DNA from: Shewanella corallii
GTDB lineage: Bacteria; Pseudomonadota; Gammaproteobacteria; Enterobacterales; Shewanellaceae
NCBI RefSeq assembly: GCF_023349125.1
Contig: NZ_JAKIKT010000006.1
Span: forward strand, 271,042-335,041
Direction: 5' to 3'
DNA: 64,000 nucleotides
Part shown: piece after piece, positions 7,766-14,606 of the stretch
Position numbering within the stretch: position 1 is the stretch's first letter
Layout: each line of letters starts with the position of its first letter
Translations under genes and position numbers: made by a program
The notes under the pieces: generated by a model
Told to the model about the DNA's origin: nothing
The model's input: the letters and a program-made list of their open reading frames with translations, nothing else
Database searches by the model: none

Positions 7766-9192
7766 GGATGATGAAACAAGCCGTAATGTCGGCATCGGTT
7801 GCCCTGGCGCTGTCCTTAACCGCCTGCAGTGCGACTCAATCAACAAAGGCTCAGCCAGAGCCATCCCAGTCCGGCTTCCAAATGCCTGCCTATGAGCAGC
7901 TTCAGTTGAAAAATGGCCTGACACTGATGTTGATGCCGCAGCATGAAGTCCCTTTGATTACCGTCAATGCAGTGGTGCGTGCAGGCAGTGTTCAGGACAC
8001 AAGCTCTGGTTTGGCATCGCTGACCGCTAAAAGTCTGCTGTTGGGTAACAGTCTCAAGTCAAAGGCAGATACCGAGCTGCTGGTGGACAGCCTGGGTGCC
8101 AGCCTGAATGCCAATGCAGGCAAAGAGGGAAGTTATATCAGTGCAGACTTTATGGCCCGGGATGCCAAGGTGATGTTGCCACTGATCAAAGCTGTATTGC
8201 TCGAGCCCAGTTTTGACTCTGCCGAGTTCGACAAACTGTTGCAGCGGGAAGTGGCTTCGCTGACCCGCGTAAAAGAGAGCCCAAGAGCTGTTATTGGCAA
8301 CTATTTTGCTGCCCAGCTTTTTGGCGAACACCCCTATGGCAATCCGACGTCCGGCGACAGTCAATCGCTTGCCGGGATTTCCAATCAACAGGTTAAAGCT
8401 TTTCATCAGAACTTTTATCAGCCGGCAAATACCGCCATTACGGTTGCCGGAGACTTTGAGCTGGCGTCCATGAAAGCCTATCTGCAAAAACTGTTTGGTG
8501 ATTGGGATACCACTTCCATGGCGACTCAGGTGGAGCTGAATCCTGCGCCCGCGCCGACTAAAGCTAAAGTACTGCTGGTGGATAAGCCCGATGCCATAGA
8601 AACCACATTTGTGATTGGTGGAAAAGGGATTAGCCGTGATGATCCTGATTTTGTCGGTCTGCAGGTTATCAATACTATTCTGGGAGGGCGTTTTACCTCC
8701 TGGCTCAATGATGAGCTAAGGGTTAATTCCGGCCTGACCTATGGTGCGGGTTCCCGGTTTACGCCATACCGTGATGATGGTCTGTTCTTTATCAGCACTT
8801 TCACCCAGACTGGCACGACCGCAGAAACCATAGATTTGGCATTGAAAACATACGACAAACTTTGGCAGCAAGGCATAGATCAGGCCACGCTGGATTCTGC
8901 CAAAGCCTATGTAAAAGGTCAGTTTCCGCCCAGGTATGAAACCAGCGGTCAGCTGGCGGGCTTGATGGCAGATATGTATTTGTATGGGTTTGATCAAGGT
9001 TTTATCAATGACTTTGAAGCCAGCGTGAATGGCTTAACTTTGGATGATGCCAAGCGACTGATTGAGAAGCACTTCCCAAGAGAGAATCTGCAGTTTGTCC
9101 TGATTGGTAATGCGGCGGAGATCGCTCCTGTTGCGGCCAGGCATGGTGACGTCAGACAGGTTGAGATGACTGCGCCCGGCTTTGCCCGATAG
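7762..9192 (+). CDS. M16 family non-catalytic subunit, lipoprotein
   Basis: 476 aa. The signal sequence ends in a lipobox, LSLTACSAT (Cys near residue 22), indicating a lipid-anchored periplasmic protein. The M16 fold is evident (LKNGLTLMLMPQHEVPLITVN at about 48; TAITVAGDF; INTILGGRFTSWLNDELR) but HxxEH is absent at the expected place, where the sequence reads SGLASLTAKSLLLGN. It is therefore the non-catalytic partner of the upstream M16 protein, with which it overlaps by 4 bp. An intrinsic terminator follows at 9210. Confidence 0.88.
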   Translation: MRMMKQAVMSASVALALSLTACSATQSTKAQPEPSQSGFQMPAYEQLQLKNGLTLMLMPQHEVPLITVNAVVRAGSVQDTSSGLASLTAKSLLLGNSLKSKADTELLVDSLGASLNANAGKEGSYISADFMARDAKVMLPLIKAVLLEPSFDSAEFDKLLQREVASLTRVKESPRAVIGNYFAAQLFGEHPYGNPTSGDSQSLAGISNQQVKAFHQNFYQPANTAITVAGDFELASMKAYLQKLFGDWDTTSMATQVELNPAPAPTKAKVLLVDKPDAIETTFVIGGKGISRDDPDFVGLQVINTILGGRFTSWLNDELRVNSGLTYGAGSRFTPYRDDGLFFISTFTQTGTTAETIDLALKTYDKLWQQGIDQATLDSAKAYVKGQFPPRYETSGQLAGLMADMYLYGFDQGFINDFEASVNGLTLDDAKRLIEKHFPRENLQFVLIGNAAEIAPVAARHGDVRQVEMTAPGFAR

Positions 9193-9209
9193 CTGATACG
9201 TTAGTTTAT

Positions 9210-9238
9210 AAAGGGAGCCGCGGGCTCCCTTTATTTTT
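9210..9238 (+). terminator. intrinsic terminator after the M16 pair
   Basis: The stem AAAGGGAGCC/GGCTCCCTTT with a 3-base loop is followed by TATTTTT, 18 bp after the stop of the M16-like lipoprotein gene. Confidence 0.85.
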
Positions 9239-9382
9239 GCTTATGCCGACTTTTTACAAGGTTTTTTTCTACTTATCCGTGACATTGTCGCAAGTGTTCT
9301 ACACTTAATGTGTATCGAATTCCGATGATCCTGATGGAACTCTGGTTGAAGTCAGGATTTAAGTGCAGACAGGGAACGGATA

Positions 9383-9955
9383 ATGGCAGATTTGGATTTA
9401 GGACAGGGTAACCTGGATACTGCAGGGCACATCGAAGGTGCTGACCCTCATACAGTGGATTGGATCCATATACACGAGACAGTGAAGTTGTTGCTGCTGT
9501 CGATGGCGCAGATAGAGCTGACATTAACGGATGGAGACCACAATGTCACAGGCCTGGGGCTTCTCTTTACTGAGATGGCAGGACATCTGCGTGAGGTAAA
9601 TAAACACCTGAGGGATACTCCGGATACACCGGAGGAGATTATGCAGCATGGTAATGTGCTCGAGTCAAAAATCAACGAAGGGGTTATCGCCTTCCAATTT
9701 TACGATCGTTTGTCTCAGCGTCTCGAACACGTTGTAACTGGACTGGAACTGGCAGAGGATATTCTGAGCGACGAAGTGCGTCGTATCAAGCCACAGTCCT
9801 GGAAGGCGATCCAGAAAGAGATAAAGATGAATTACTCTCTTGAATGTGAAAAGAAAATGTTTGATCTTGTTATCCAGGGAACCCCCCTGAGTGAAGCCCT
9901 GGCGCTTTACCGGGATGAGCATCTGGAACAAGACGATGATATCGAACTCTTCTAA
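9383..9955 (+). CDS. small cytoplasmic protein with CheZ-like DxxxQ motif
   Basis: 190 aa, acidic, with no signal or membrane segment and mostly helix predicted. I do not recognise an established family name. Helix residues 103-116 read AFQFYDRLSQRLEH. The Asp108/Gln112 spacing and surroundings match the CheZ phosphatase active helix (E. coli QDFQDLTGQ, Asp143/Gln147). The last residues, DDDIELF, resemble the CheZ C-terminal CheY-binding tail (DDLLDSLGF). Length is close to CheZ (about 214 aa). A phosphatase acting on a CheY-like receiver is therefore plausible but unproven. The next gene starts inside its 3' end (9936), implying translational coupling. Confidence 0.75.
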   Translation: MADLDLGQGNLDTAGHIEGADPHTVDWIHIHETVKLLLLSMAQIELTLTDGDHNVTGLGLLFTEMAGHLREVNKHLRDTPDTPEEIMQHGNVLESKINEGVIAFQFYDRLSQRLEHVVTGLELAEDILSDEVRRIKPQSWKAIQKEIKMNYSLECEKKMFDLVIQGTPLSEALALYRDEHLEQDDDIELF

Positions 9956-10436
9956 GGCACTTCTTCTTTTGGCTGTGGTTGCTATGCCAGCCACTGCAGA
10001 AAAAATCCCACTGTTTTCTATGTGTAAAGCCCTGTCAGGTCACTGGCAGGGCTATTCCGCTGATGCCGGCCAGGCGCCCGGACAGGTGCAAATGCAGGGA
10101 GTATGCAGTGAGGATAACAGGCAGCTGTTTTTATCCGTCACTGTCGCGGGGGACAAGAGTGAATCCTGGTGGTTCAGTGATGTTGGCTCACATATCCGAC
10201 TGATTATGGATAATGGCGTGGGAGAGCCTGTCGTTCGCGAGTTCAGTCTGTACCGTCAGGGCAAGGGCTTTTCCTTGTTGGGGCAGGGGCAGGTAACAGA
10301 AAGACCAGCCATGGTCAGACTGGTCTTTGATGCTCAGGATTCGGGGTGGCGCTGGTTGCAACAGGTACAGTTTCTGGATGATGACTATGCCGATTACCAG
10401 GTCCTGCGGGGGATTGAGTTACAACCCGTCTTATAA
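9936..10436 (+). CDS. secreted protein of unknown function
   Basis: 166 aa if started at the ATG at 9936, which begins a signal peptide, [21 protein letters not shown]; the open frame extends further upstream inside the previous gene. The mature part contains two cysteines ([19 protein letters not shown]) and beta-rich segments ([23 protein letters not shown], [10 protein letters not shown]). The opening LSGHWQG resembles small periplasmic lipocalin- or DUF1579-like folds, but no family can be assigned. It overlaps the CheZ-like gene by 20 bp, and its stop overlaps the convergent trmL by 6 bp. Confidence 0.7.
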   Translation: MISNSSKALLLLAVVAMPATAEKIPLFSMCKALSGHWQGYSADAGQAPGQVQMQGVCSEDNRQLFLSVTVAGDKSESWWFSDVGSHIRLIMDNGVGEPVVREFSLYRQGKGFSLLGQGQVTERPAMVRLVFDAQDSGWRWLQQVQFLDDDYADYQVLRGIELQPVL

Positions 10437-10895
10437 CGCGCCCGGATAGTTGAGTTGGCGCAGCGCTTCATAGCTGATAATTGCCACGGCATTGGACAGA
10501 TTCAGGCTGCGGCTGTCAGGCAGCATAGGGATCCGCAATCTCTGATCTGCTGGGATACTGTTGATGATATTCATGGGTAACCCACGGGACTCAGGGCCAA
10601 ACAGCAAGACATCACCTTCCTGATAAGTCAGTTCTGAATGGGGTCTGCTGCCCTTGGTGGTGCAGGCCATAATGCGCTTGCCAATCATAGCGGTCAGAAA
10701 GGCTTCGAAGTTTGCGTGTCGGGTGACATTGGCCATATCCCGGTAATCCAGTCCGGCCCGTCGCAGTTTTTTCTCCTCAAGATCAAAGCCCATGGGTTCA
10801 ATCAGGTGAAGCTGACAACCGTTGTTGGCGCACAGTCTCATAATGTTGCCGGTATTCGGGGCGATTTCTGGTTCGTATAATGCGATGTGAAACAT
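10431..10895 (-). CDS. trmL: tRNA (cytidine(34)-2'-O)-methyltransferase
   Basis: 154 aa from the ATG at 10895; the longer open frame upstream is not conserved-looking. TrmL is a SPOUT methyltransferase that 2'-O-methylates the wobble nucleotide of tRNA-Leu species. Visible motifs are [20 protein letters not shown] at the N-terminus, [11 protein letters not shown] (motif 2) and the knot segment [19 protein letters not shown] (motif 3). Length equals the E. coli enzyme (157 aa). The gene is transcribed away from acuI and ends overlapping the convergent secreted-protein gene by 6 bp. Confidence 0.95.
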   Translation of the reverse strand: MFHIALYEPEIAPNTGNIMRLCANNGCQLHLIEPMGFDLEEKKLRRAGLDYRDMANVTRHANFEAFLTAMIGKRIMACTTKGSRPHSELTYQEGDVLLFGPESRGLPMNIINSIPADQRLRIPMLPDSRSLNLSNAVAIISYEALRQLNYPGAL

Positions 10896-10991
10896 AGTCT
10901 GAACGTTTAAACAGCTGTAAGTTGGGGAGATTATATCACCAGCCCTGCGCCGGGTGGTTCCAGGCCGTAAAATTATGTGCCTGTCACAGCT

Positions 10992-11005
10992 TGGAACTGA
11001 TTCCG
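10992..11005. promoter_or_regulatory. TGGAA-N4-TTCCG operator candidate before acuI
   Basis: TGGAACTGATTCCG matches 9 of the 10 arm bases of the perfect palindrome TGGAA-N4-TTCCA found twice before the reductase-dddY operon. It lies about 110 bp upstream of the acuI start and about 100 bp from trmL on the other side. The shared motif suggests that one regulator controls acuI and the acrylate reductase operon. Confidence 0.5.
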
Positions 11006-11114
11006 ACTGTAGTATCTTTGCTTTATTGTAGCTATCGCTAATACTCAAGCAGCCATTGCCGAGTATCAGACTTCTTTCAGTGCGCTCAAGCGCCCAACCC
11101 GAGAGACTCAGATT

Positions 11115-12095
11115 ATGGTTAAAGCCCTCCTGCTCAACCAAGAAGACAAGAAAACCATTGCCCAGCTGACCGAGATTTCAATCGACGACCTGCCTCAAGG
11201 TGAGGTGCTGGTTGATGTTGCCTGCTCTTCCATTAACTACAAAGATGGTTTGGCGGTAACAGGTAAGGCACCGGTAGTAACTCAATTCCCTATGGTTCCC
11301 GGTATTGATTGTGCTGGTACTGTTATTGAGTCCACTGACGAGAGATATCAGGCGGGCGACAAAGTGATTCTGACCGGGTGGGGTGTAGGCGAAGGCCACT
11401 GGGGTGGTATGGCTGAAAAGGCCCGCTTCAAAGCTGACTGGCTGGTCCCTATGCCTGCCAACTGTGATGAAACCAAAGCGATGCAGATTGGTACTGCTGG
11501 TTTGACGGCCATGCTGTGTGTACAGGCGTTGGTGGATGGTGGCGTGAAGCCAGAGTCCGGCCCTGTATTGGTTACCGGTGCCAGTGGTGGTGTAGGCAGT
11601 GTTGCCGTGACTCTGTTGGCCAAGCTGGGATATGAAGTGGTTGCCAGCTCTGGTCGTGTGGAAGAGAACAGTGAGCTGCTTAAAGCACTGGGTGCCTCAA
11701 GTGTGCTGGATCGCAGTGAGCTGGATCGTGATGCCCGTCCATTGGAGAGACAGCTGTGGGCTGGTTTGGTCGATACCGTGGGTAATAAGGTCCTGGGAAC
11801 TGCGCTGTCGCAAATGAAGTATGACTCAGTTGCCGCGATTTGCGGTCTGGCCGGTGGCTTTGCTCTGCCAACAACTGTGATGCCATTTATTCTGCGCGGT
11901 GTGCGCTTGCAGGGTATCGATTCAGTTTATTGCCCATTTGCCAAGCGTCAGGCAGCCTGGGAGCGCATTCTTGAAATCCTGCCTGAAAGCTTCTTTGCCC
12001 ACGCCTGCAATGCCATCAGCCTTGAGCAGGTGGAAGAGTACGCCAACAAGATTATCCGTGGTCAGGTAACCGGGCGGGTACTGGTTAAGCTGTAA
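11115..12095 (+). CDS. acuI: acryloyl-CoA reductase (YhdH/AcuI family)
   Basis: 326 aa, a cytoplasmic zinc-free medium-chain dehydrogenase/reductase. Family hallmarks are [17 protein letters not shown] (about 38), [13 protein letters not shown] (about 57), the NADPH-binding loop [13 protein letters not shown] (about 153) and the final TGRVLVKL. AcuI reduces acryloyl-CoA to propionyl-CoA with NADPH and protects DMSP-degrading bacteria from acrylate toxicity; E. coli YhdH has the same activity. Older annotations say quinone oxidoreductase. It is separated by a terminator and 557 bp from the reductase-cytochrome-dddY operon on the same strand. A palindrome like those before that operon precedes it, so a shared role in acrylate handling is likely. 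Confidence 0.88.
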   Translation: MVKALLLNQEDKKTIAQLTEISIDDLPQGEVLVDVACSSINYKDGLAVTGKAPVVTQFPMVPGIDCAGTVIESTDERYQAGDKVILTGWGVGEGHWGGMAEKARFKADWLVPMPANCDETKAMQIGTAGLTAMLCVQALVDGGVKPESGPVLVTGASGGVGSVAVTLLAKLGYEVVASSGRVEENSELLKALGASSVLDRSELDRDARPLERQLWAGLVDTVGNKVLGTALSQMKYDSVAAICGLAGGFALPTTVMPFILRGVRLQGIDSVYCPFAKRQAAWERILEILPESFFAHACNAISLEQVEEYANKIIRGQVTGRVLVKL

Positions 12096-12114
12096 TTTTG
12101 GAATATGTTGAAAG

Positions 12115-12139
12115 AGCGGGCTATGGCCCGCTTTTTTTA
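12115..12139 (+). terminator. intrinsic terminator after acuI
   Basis: The stem AGCGGGC/GCCCGCT with a 4-base loop is followed by a run of seven or more T, about 20 bp after the acuI stop. It separates acuI from the downstream reductase operon. Confidence 0.85.
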
Positions 12140-12221
12140 TATTCATGGTTAGTACGGGCTTATTTATGCCTCGCTAATTTATAAGTCACTTCTTTAATTT
12201 CTAGTGCCAATCATGACAAAT

Positions 12222-12235
12222 TGGAATCCATTCCA
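12222..12235. promoter_or_regulatory. operator candidate 1 (TGGAA-N4-TTCCA)
   Basis: TGGAATCCATTCCA is a perfect 5-bp-arm palindrome. Its start lies 115 bp before that of an almost identical copy, close to 11 helical turns, so a dimeric regulator could contact both on one DNA face. Confidence 0.55.
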
Positions 12236-12336
12236 TTTTCCTGCCCGATAGACAAGTTTTAATGATTCATGATGTTGTTCTTATATTTTTGAATAATTAA
12301 ATCTCATTACTTTGTATTTACGCTTTATTCTCAGAT

Positions 12337-12350
12337 TGGAAGCCATTCCA
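12337..12350. promoter_or_regulatory. operator candidate 2 (TGGAA-N4-TTCCA)
   Basis: TGGAAGCCATTCCA differs from the copy at 12222 at a single base, in the spacer. It lies about 300 bp upstream of the flavoprotein start. The TetR or LysR regulator encoded beyond dddY is the natural candidate to bind it. Confidence 0.55.
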
Positions 12351-12419
12351 AGATTACTATCCTCTCAGACACAAGATTAAAGCCTGATAATTAACGACCT
12401 CCATATTGTCAGTGGCCAG

Positions 12420-12448
12420 GCGCTATTCACTTCGTCATCAAATAGCGC
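12420..12448 (+). promoter_or_regulatory. leader stem-loop
   Basis: GCGCTATT and AATAGCGC form a perfect 8-bp inverted repeat around a 13-base loop, upstream of the flavoprotein gene. No T-run follows, so it is not a terminator. It could be an RNA leader structure or a protein-binding site. Confidence 0.35.
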
Positions 12449-12545
12449 ATTGCCCGGGGAATATTGAAAGTCTGACTGACGTATCCCCCTGCTTCAACTG
12501 TGTCGACAAATATAAGCTGAGTTGCTTCAGCATAAATGGATGGGG

Positions 12546-12564
12546 CTCAGGTGAATAACCTGAG
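12546..12564 (+). promoter_or_regulatory. leader stem-loop 2
   Basis: CTCAGGT-gaata-ACCTGAG is a perfect 7-bp stem with a 5-base loop, about 90 bp before the flavoprotein start codon. It has no T-run. Its role is unknown. Confidence 0.3.
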
Positions 12565-12652
12565 ATGGCATCGGTGGCAGCAACAATTCATCAGGCTGAA
12601 TATGCAGTATGAATGATGGCTGTCCAGAGGCTTCAATTGATGAAGGTATGAT

Positions 12653-14158
12653 ATGGAAAGACGTAATTTTCTGAAAATGGCAGGTATTGGCGCCATTACC
12701 ATGGGAACTGCACCCGCTGCGTTTTCAGCCACAGTATGCGACAAAGATGTGGCTTTTGATAAGAGCTACGATGTGGTGATTATCGGCTCTGGTTTTGCTG
12801 GATTATCAGCGGCCATTGAAGCCAAACGCAATGGTGCCAAAGATGTCGTTATCTTTGAAAAACTGTCTATGTTTGGGGGTAACTCTGCCATTAACGGTGG
12901 TCTGTTCGCTGCGCCAAATACTCCTATGCAGGCCAGAGAAGGAGTTAACGATTCCATTGAAACCATGGTTCAGGATCAATTGACTGCTGGCCGTGGTATT
13001 GCTGATGAAGCTCTGCTGCGCCATGTTGCCACCAATGCTGCCGAAGCGCTGCAGCTGACCATTGAAGCCGGTGCCGAATATCATCCATACCTGCAACAAC
13101 TGGGTGGTCACTCTGTTGCGCGCACCTATCAAACCAGTGTGAGTTGTGGTGCCGGTATCACTCAGCCATTGTTGAAAATGGCCCGTAAAGAGGGCGCGGT
13201 AACTCAAAACCGTGCCAAGTTTGAAGGTTTTATCCTGAATGCCAACAACCAAGTTGTCGGTGTGAAGATCCGTGAAGGCTATTACTTCGGTCGGGAAGAC
13301 TCAGGCAAGGTGATAAATGTTAAGGCTAATCGGGGCGTCATTATGGCAACCGGCGGCTTTGCTCAGAATATCAAGCTGCGTATGGCTCAGGACCCGACCC
13401 TGAACCACGAAGTGGGCTGTACCAACGTGGAAGGTTCAACCGGTGAAGGCATGCTGGCCATGTTCAAACTGGGTGCTGTCCCGGTACACCTGGCTCATAT
13501 CCAATCCGGCCCGTGGGCGTCACCTGATGAAGGTGGTTTCGGTTACGTGTCCAACTACTCCATCTATAACTTCCCTCACTCAGTGGCCATTCACTGTGCC
13601 ACGGGCAAGCGTTTTATGAACGAGATTGCTGACCGCAAGACTCGTGCGGACGCTGAACTGGGATGTCGTGACCAGGATGGCAATCCACTGCCTCCAATCA
13701 TGATCACCAGCTATGAGCACGCCAGTCAGCACCCTAACTGTAAGAAAGTTCTCAAGTACAACGTGGGCTGGAAGTTCGACTCTCTGGAACAGATTGCCGA
13801 GCGTTTCAATGTGCCGCTGACGGCGCTGGAAGAGCAGATTACCGAGTACAACGGTTATGTGAAGGCGGGCAAAGATCCTCAGTTCGGCAAGATCATGGAT
13901 ATGGCCAAAGACAAGTACATCAAGGCGCCATACACGGTTGTGCGCCTGTGGCCCAAAGCTCACTACTGTCAGGGCGGCGTACAGGTCAACGTGAATGCTG
14001 AGGTGCTGGACAGCATGTCAGGTGAGCACATCAAGGGCTTGTATGCTGCCGGTGAAGTAACCGGAGGTGTCCATGGTGTGTCCCGTTTGGGTTCCTGTTC
14101 CATCCCTGAATGTATGGTGATGGGTATGACCGCTGGCCGTAACGTGATGAAAGGATAA
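12653..14158 (+). CDS. Tat-exported FAD reductase of the fumarate/urocanate reductase superfamily, probable acrylate reductase flavoprotein
   Basis: 501 aa. MERRNFLKMAG is a twin-arginine signal, so the protein folds with FAD before export to the periplasm. The FAD-binding site is DVVIIGSGFAGLSAA (GxGxxG at 45-50). Catalytic residues of the superfamily remain: the acid Arg in NEIADRKTRA (Arg328), His437 in AHYCQGGV and Arg478 in HGVSRLGS. The usual HPT segment and the TE pair that hold the second carboxylate of fumarate are not recognisable (the region reads QSGPWASP and SNYSIYNFP), which argues against fumarate and fits a monocarboxylate. Unlike FccA it has no fused heme domain; a tetraheme cytochrome gene follows 4 bp later. 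A flavoprotein plus separate cytochrome is the arrangement of the Geobacter methacrylate reductase. With dddY next door, acrylate is the likely substrate. Confidence 0.8.
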   Translation: MERRNFLKMAGIGAITMGTAPAAFSATVCDKDVAFDKSYDVVIIGSGFAGLSAAIEAKRNGAKDVVIFEKLSMFGGNSAINGGLFAAPNTPMQAREGVNDSIETMVQDQLTAGRGIADEALLRHVATNAAEALQLTIEAGAEYHPYLQQLGGHSVARTYQTSVSCGAGITQPLLKMARKEGAVTQNRAKFEGFILNANNQVVGVKIREGYYFGREDSGKVINVKANRGVIMATGGFAQNIKLRMAQDPTLNHEVGCTNVEGSTGEGMLAMFKLGAVPVHLAHIQSGPWASPDEGGFGYVSNYSIYNFPHSVAIHCATGKRFMNEIADRKTRADAELGCRDQDGNPLPPIMITSYEHASQHPNCKKVLKYNVGWKFDSLEQIAERFNVPLTALEEQITEYNGYVKAGKDPQFGKIMDMAKDKYIKAPYTVVRLWPKAHYCQGGVQVNVNAEVLDSMSGEHIKGLYAAGEVTGGVHGVSRLGSCSIPECMVMGMTAGRNVMKG

Positions 14159-14162
14159 GCAA

Positions 14163-14516
14163 ATGAAACTGGTTAAATATTTCGCATTGGCGGCAATCGT
14201 TCTCAGCGCCAGCACAGGGGCATATGCCAAAGATATCAAACCCTGGCACGATGGATTCAAGTGTAAGGATTGTCACGATCAGGGCCTGAAATCTTTCCCT
14301 TCTGATCAATCCTGTCTGCAGTGTCATGATGTAGATGACCTGGCTGACGCTACCAAGCGCGGTGGTGATGAAGAGTGGCAGAACCCACATAACAACCTGC
14401 ACTATGGTAAAGAGTTACCCTGTATCGAGTGTCACTCTGAACACCAGAAGCCTGAGACCTATCAACCTCTGTGTCTCGACTGCCACACCTTCAAATATGA
14501 AAAGTTCAAAGGCTGA
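14163..14516 (+). CDS. periplasmic tetraheme cytochrome c, electron donor to the flavoprotein
   Basis: 117 aa. The signal peptide MKLVKYFALAAIVLSASTGAYA is followed by four heme-binding CxxCH motifs: CKDCH (34-38), CLQCH (51-55), CIECH (87-91) and CLDCH (104-108). Extra histidines such as WHDGF, NPHNNLHYG and SEHQ are candidate distal ligands. The pattern matches the small tetraheme domain fused to FccA fumarate reductase and the CctA-type cytochromes of Shewanella, here as a free protein. It is encoded 4 bp after the flavoprotein and should carry electrons to it from a quinol-oxidising cytochrome such as CymA, which is not in the window. A hairpin terminator follows the stop. Confidence 0.92.
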   Translation: MKLVKYFALAAIVLSASTGAYAKDIKPWHDGFKCKDCHDQGLKSFPSDQSCLQCHDVDDLADATKRGGDEEWQNPHNNLHYGKELPCIECHSEHQKPETYQPLCLDCHTFKYEKFKG

Positions 14517-14527
14517 TTAATGCCTCA

Positions 14528-14558
14528 AAGGCCGCTTCCCACAGCGGCCTTACTTTTT
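14528..14558 (+). terminator. intrinsic terminator between the cytochrome and dddY genes
   Basis: The stem AAGGCCGCT/AGCGGCCTT with a 6-base loop is followed by ACTTTTT, 12 bp after the cytochrome stop and 49 bp before the dddY start. It would limit read-through into dddY and so set a ratio of lyase to reductase, unless dddY has its own promoter. Confidence 0.75.
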
Positions 14559-14606
14559 ACCTCTGACCTATTCCGTATGGCTGATTCATTCAGCCTGGGG
14601 ACACTT

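Larger units (their letters stand above)
12096..12652. other. 557-bp control region of the reductase-cytochrome-dddY operon
   Basis: After the acuI terminator this AT-rich stretch carries no gene. It contains two 14-bp palindromes TGGAA-N4-TTCCA whose starts are 115 bp apart (12222 and 12337). It also holds a stem-loop at 12420-12448 (GCGCTATT/AATAGCGC) and a second at 12546-12564 (CTCAGGT/ACCTGAG). The promoter itself could not be pinned down. The two hairpins lie in what would be a long 5' leader of the flavoprotein mRNA. Confidence 0.6.

Noticed and set aside
11115..12095. Quinone oxidoreductase
   Set aside because: The motifs fit the YhdH/AcuI branch, whose known activity is acryloyl-CoA reduction; the neighbourhood supports this.
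12653..14158. Fumarate reductase FccA
   Set aside because: No fused heme domain, Tat rather than Sec signal, and the dicarboxylate-binding segments are not recognisable.
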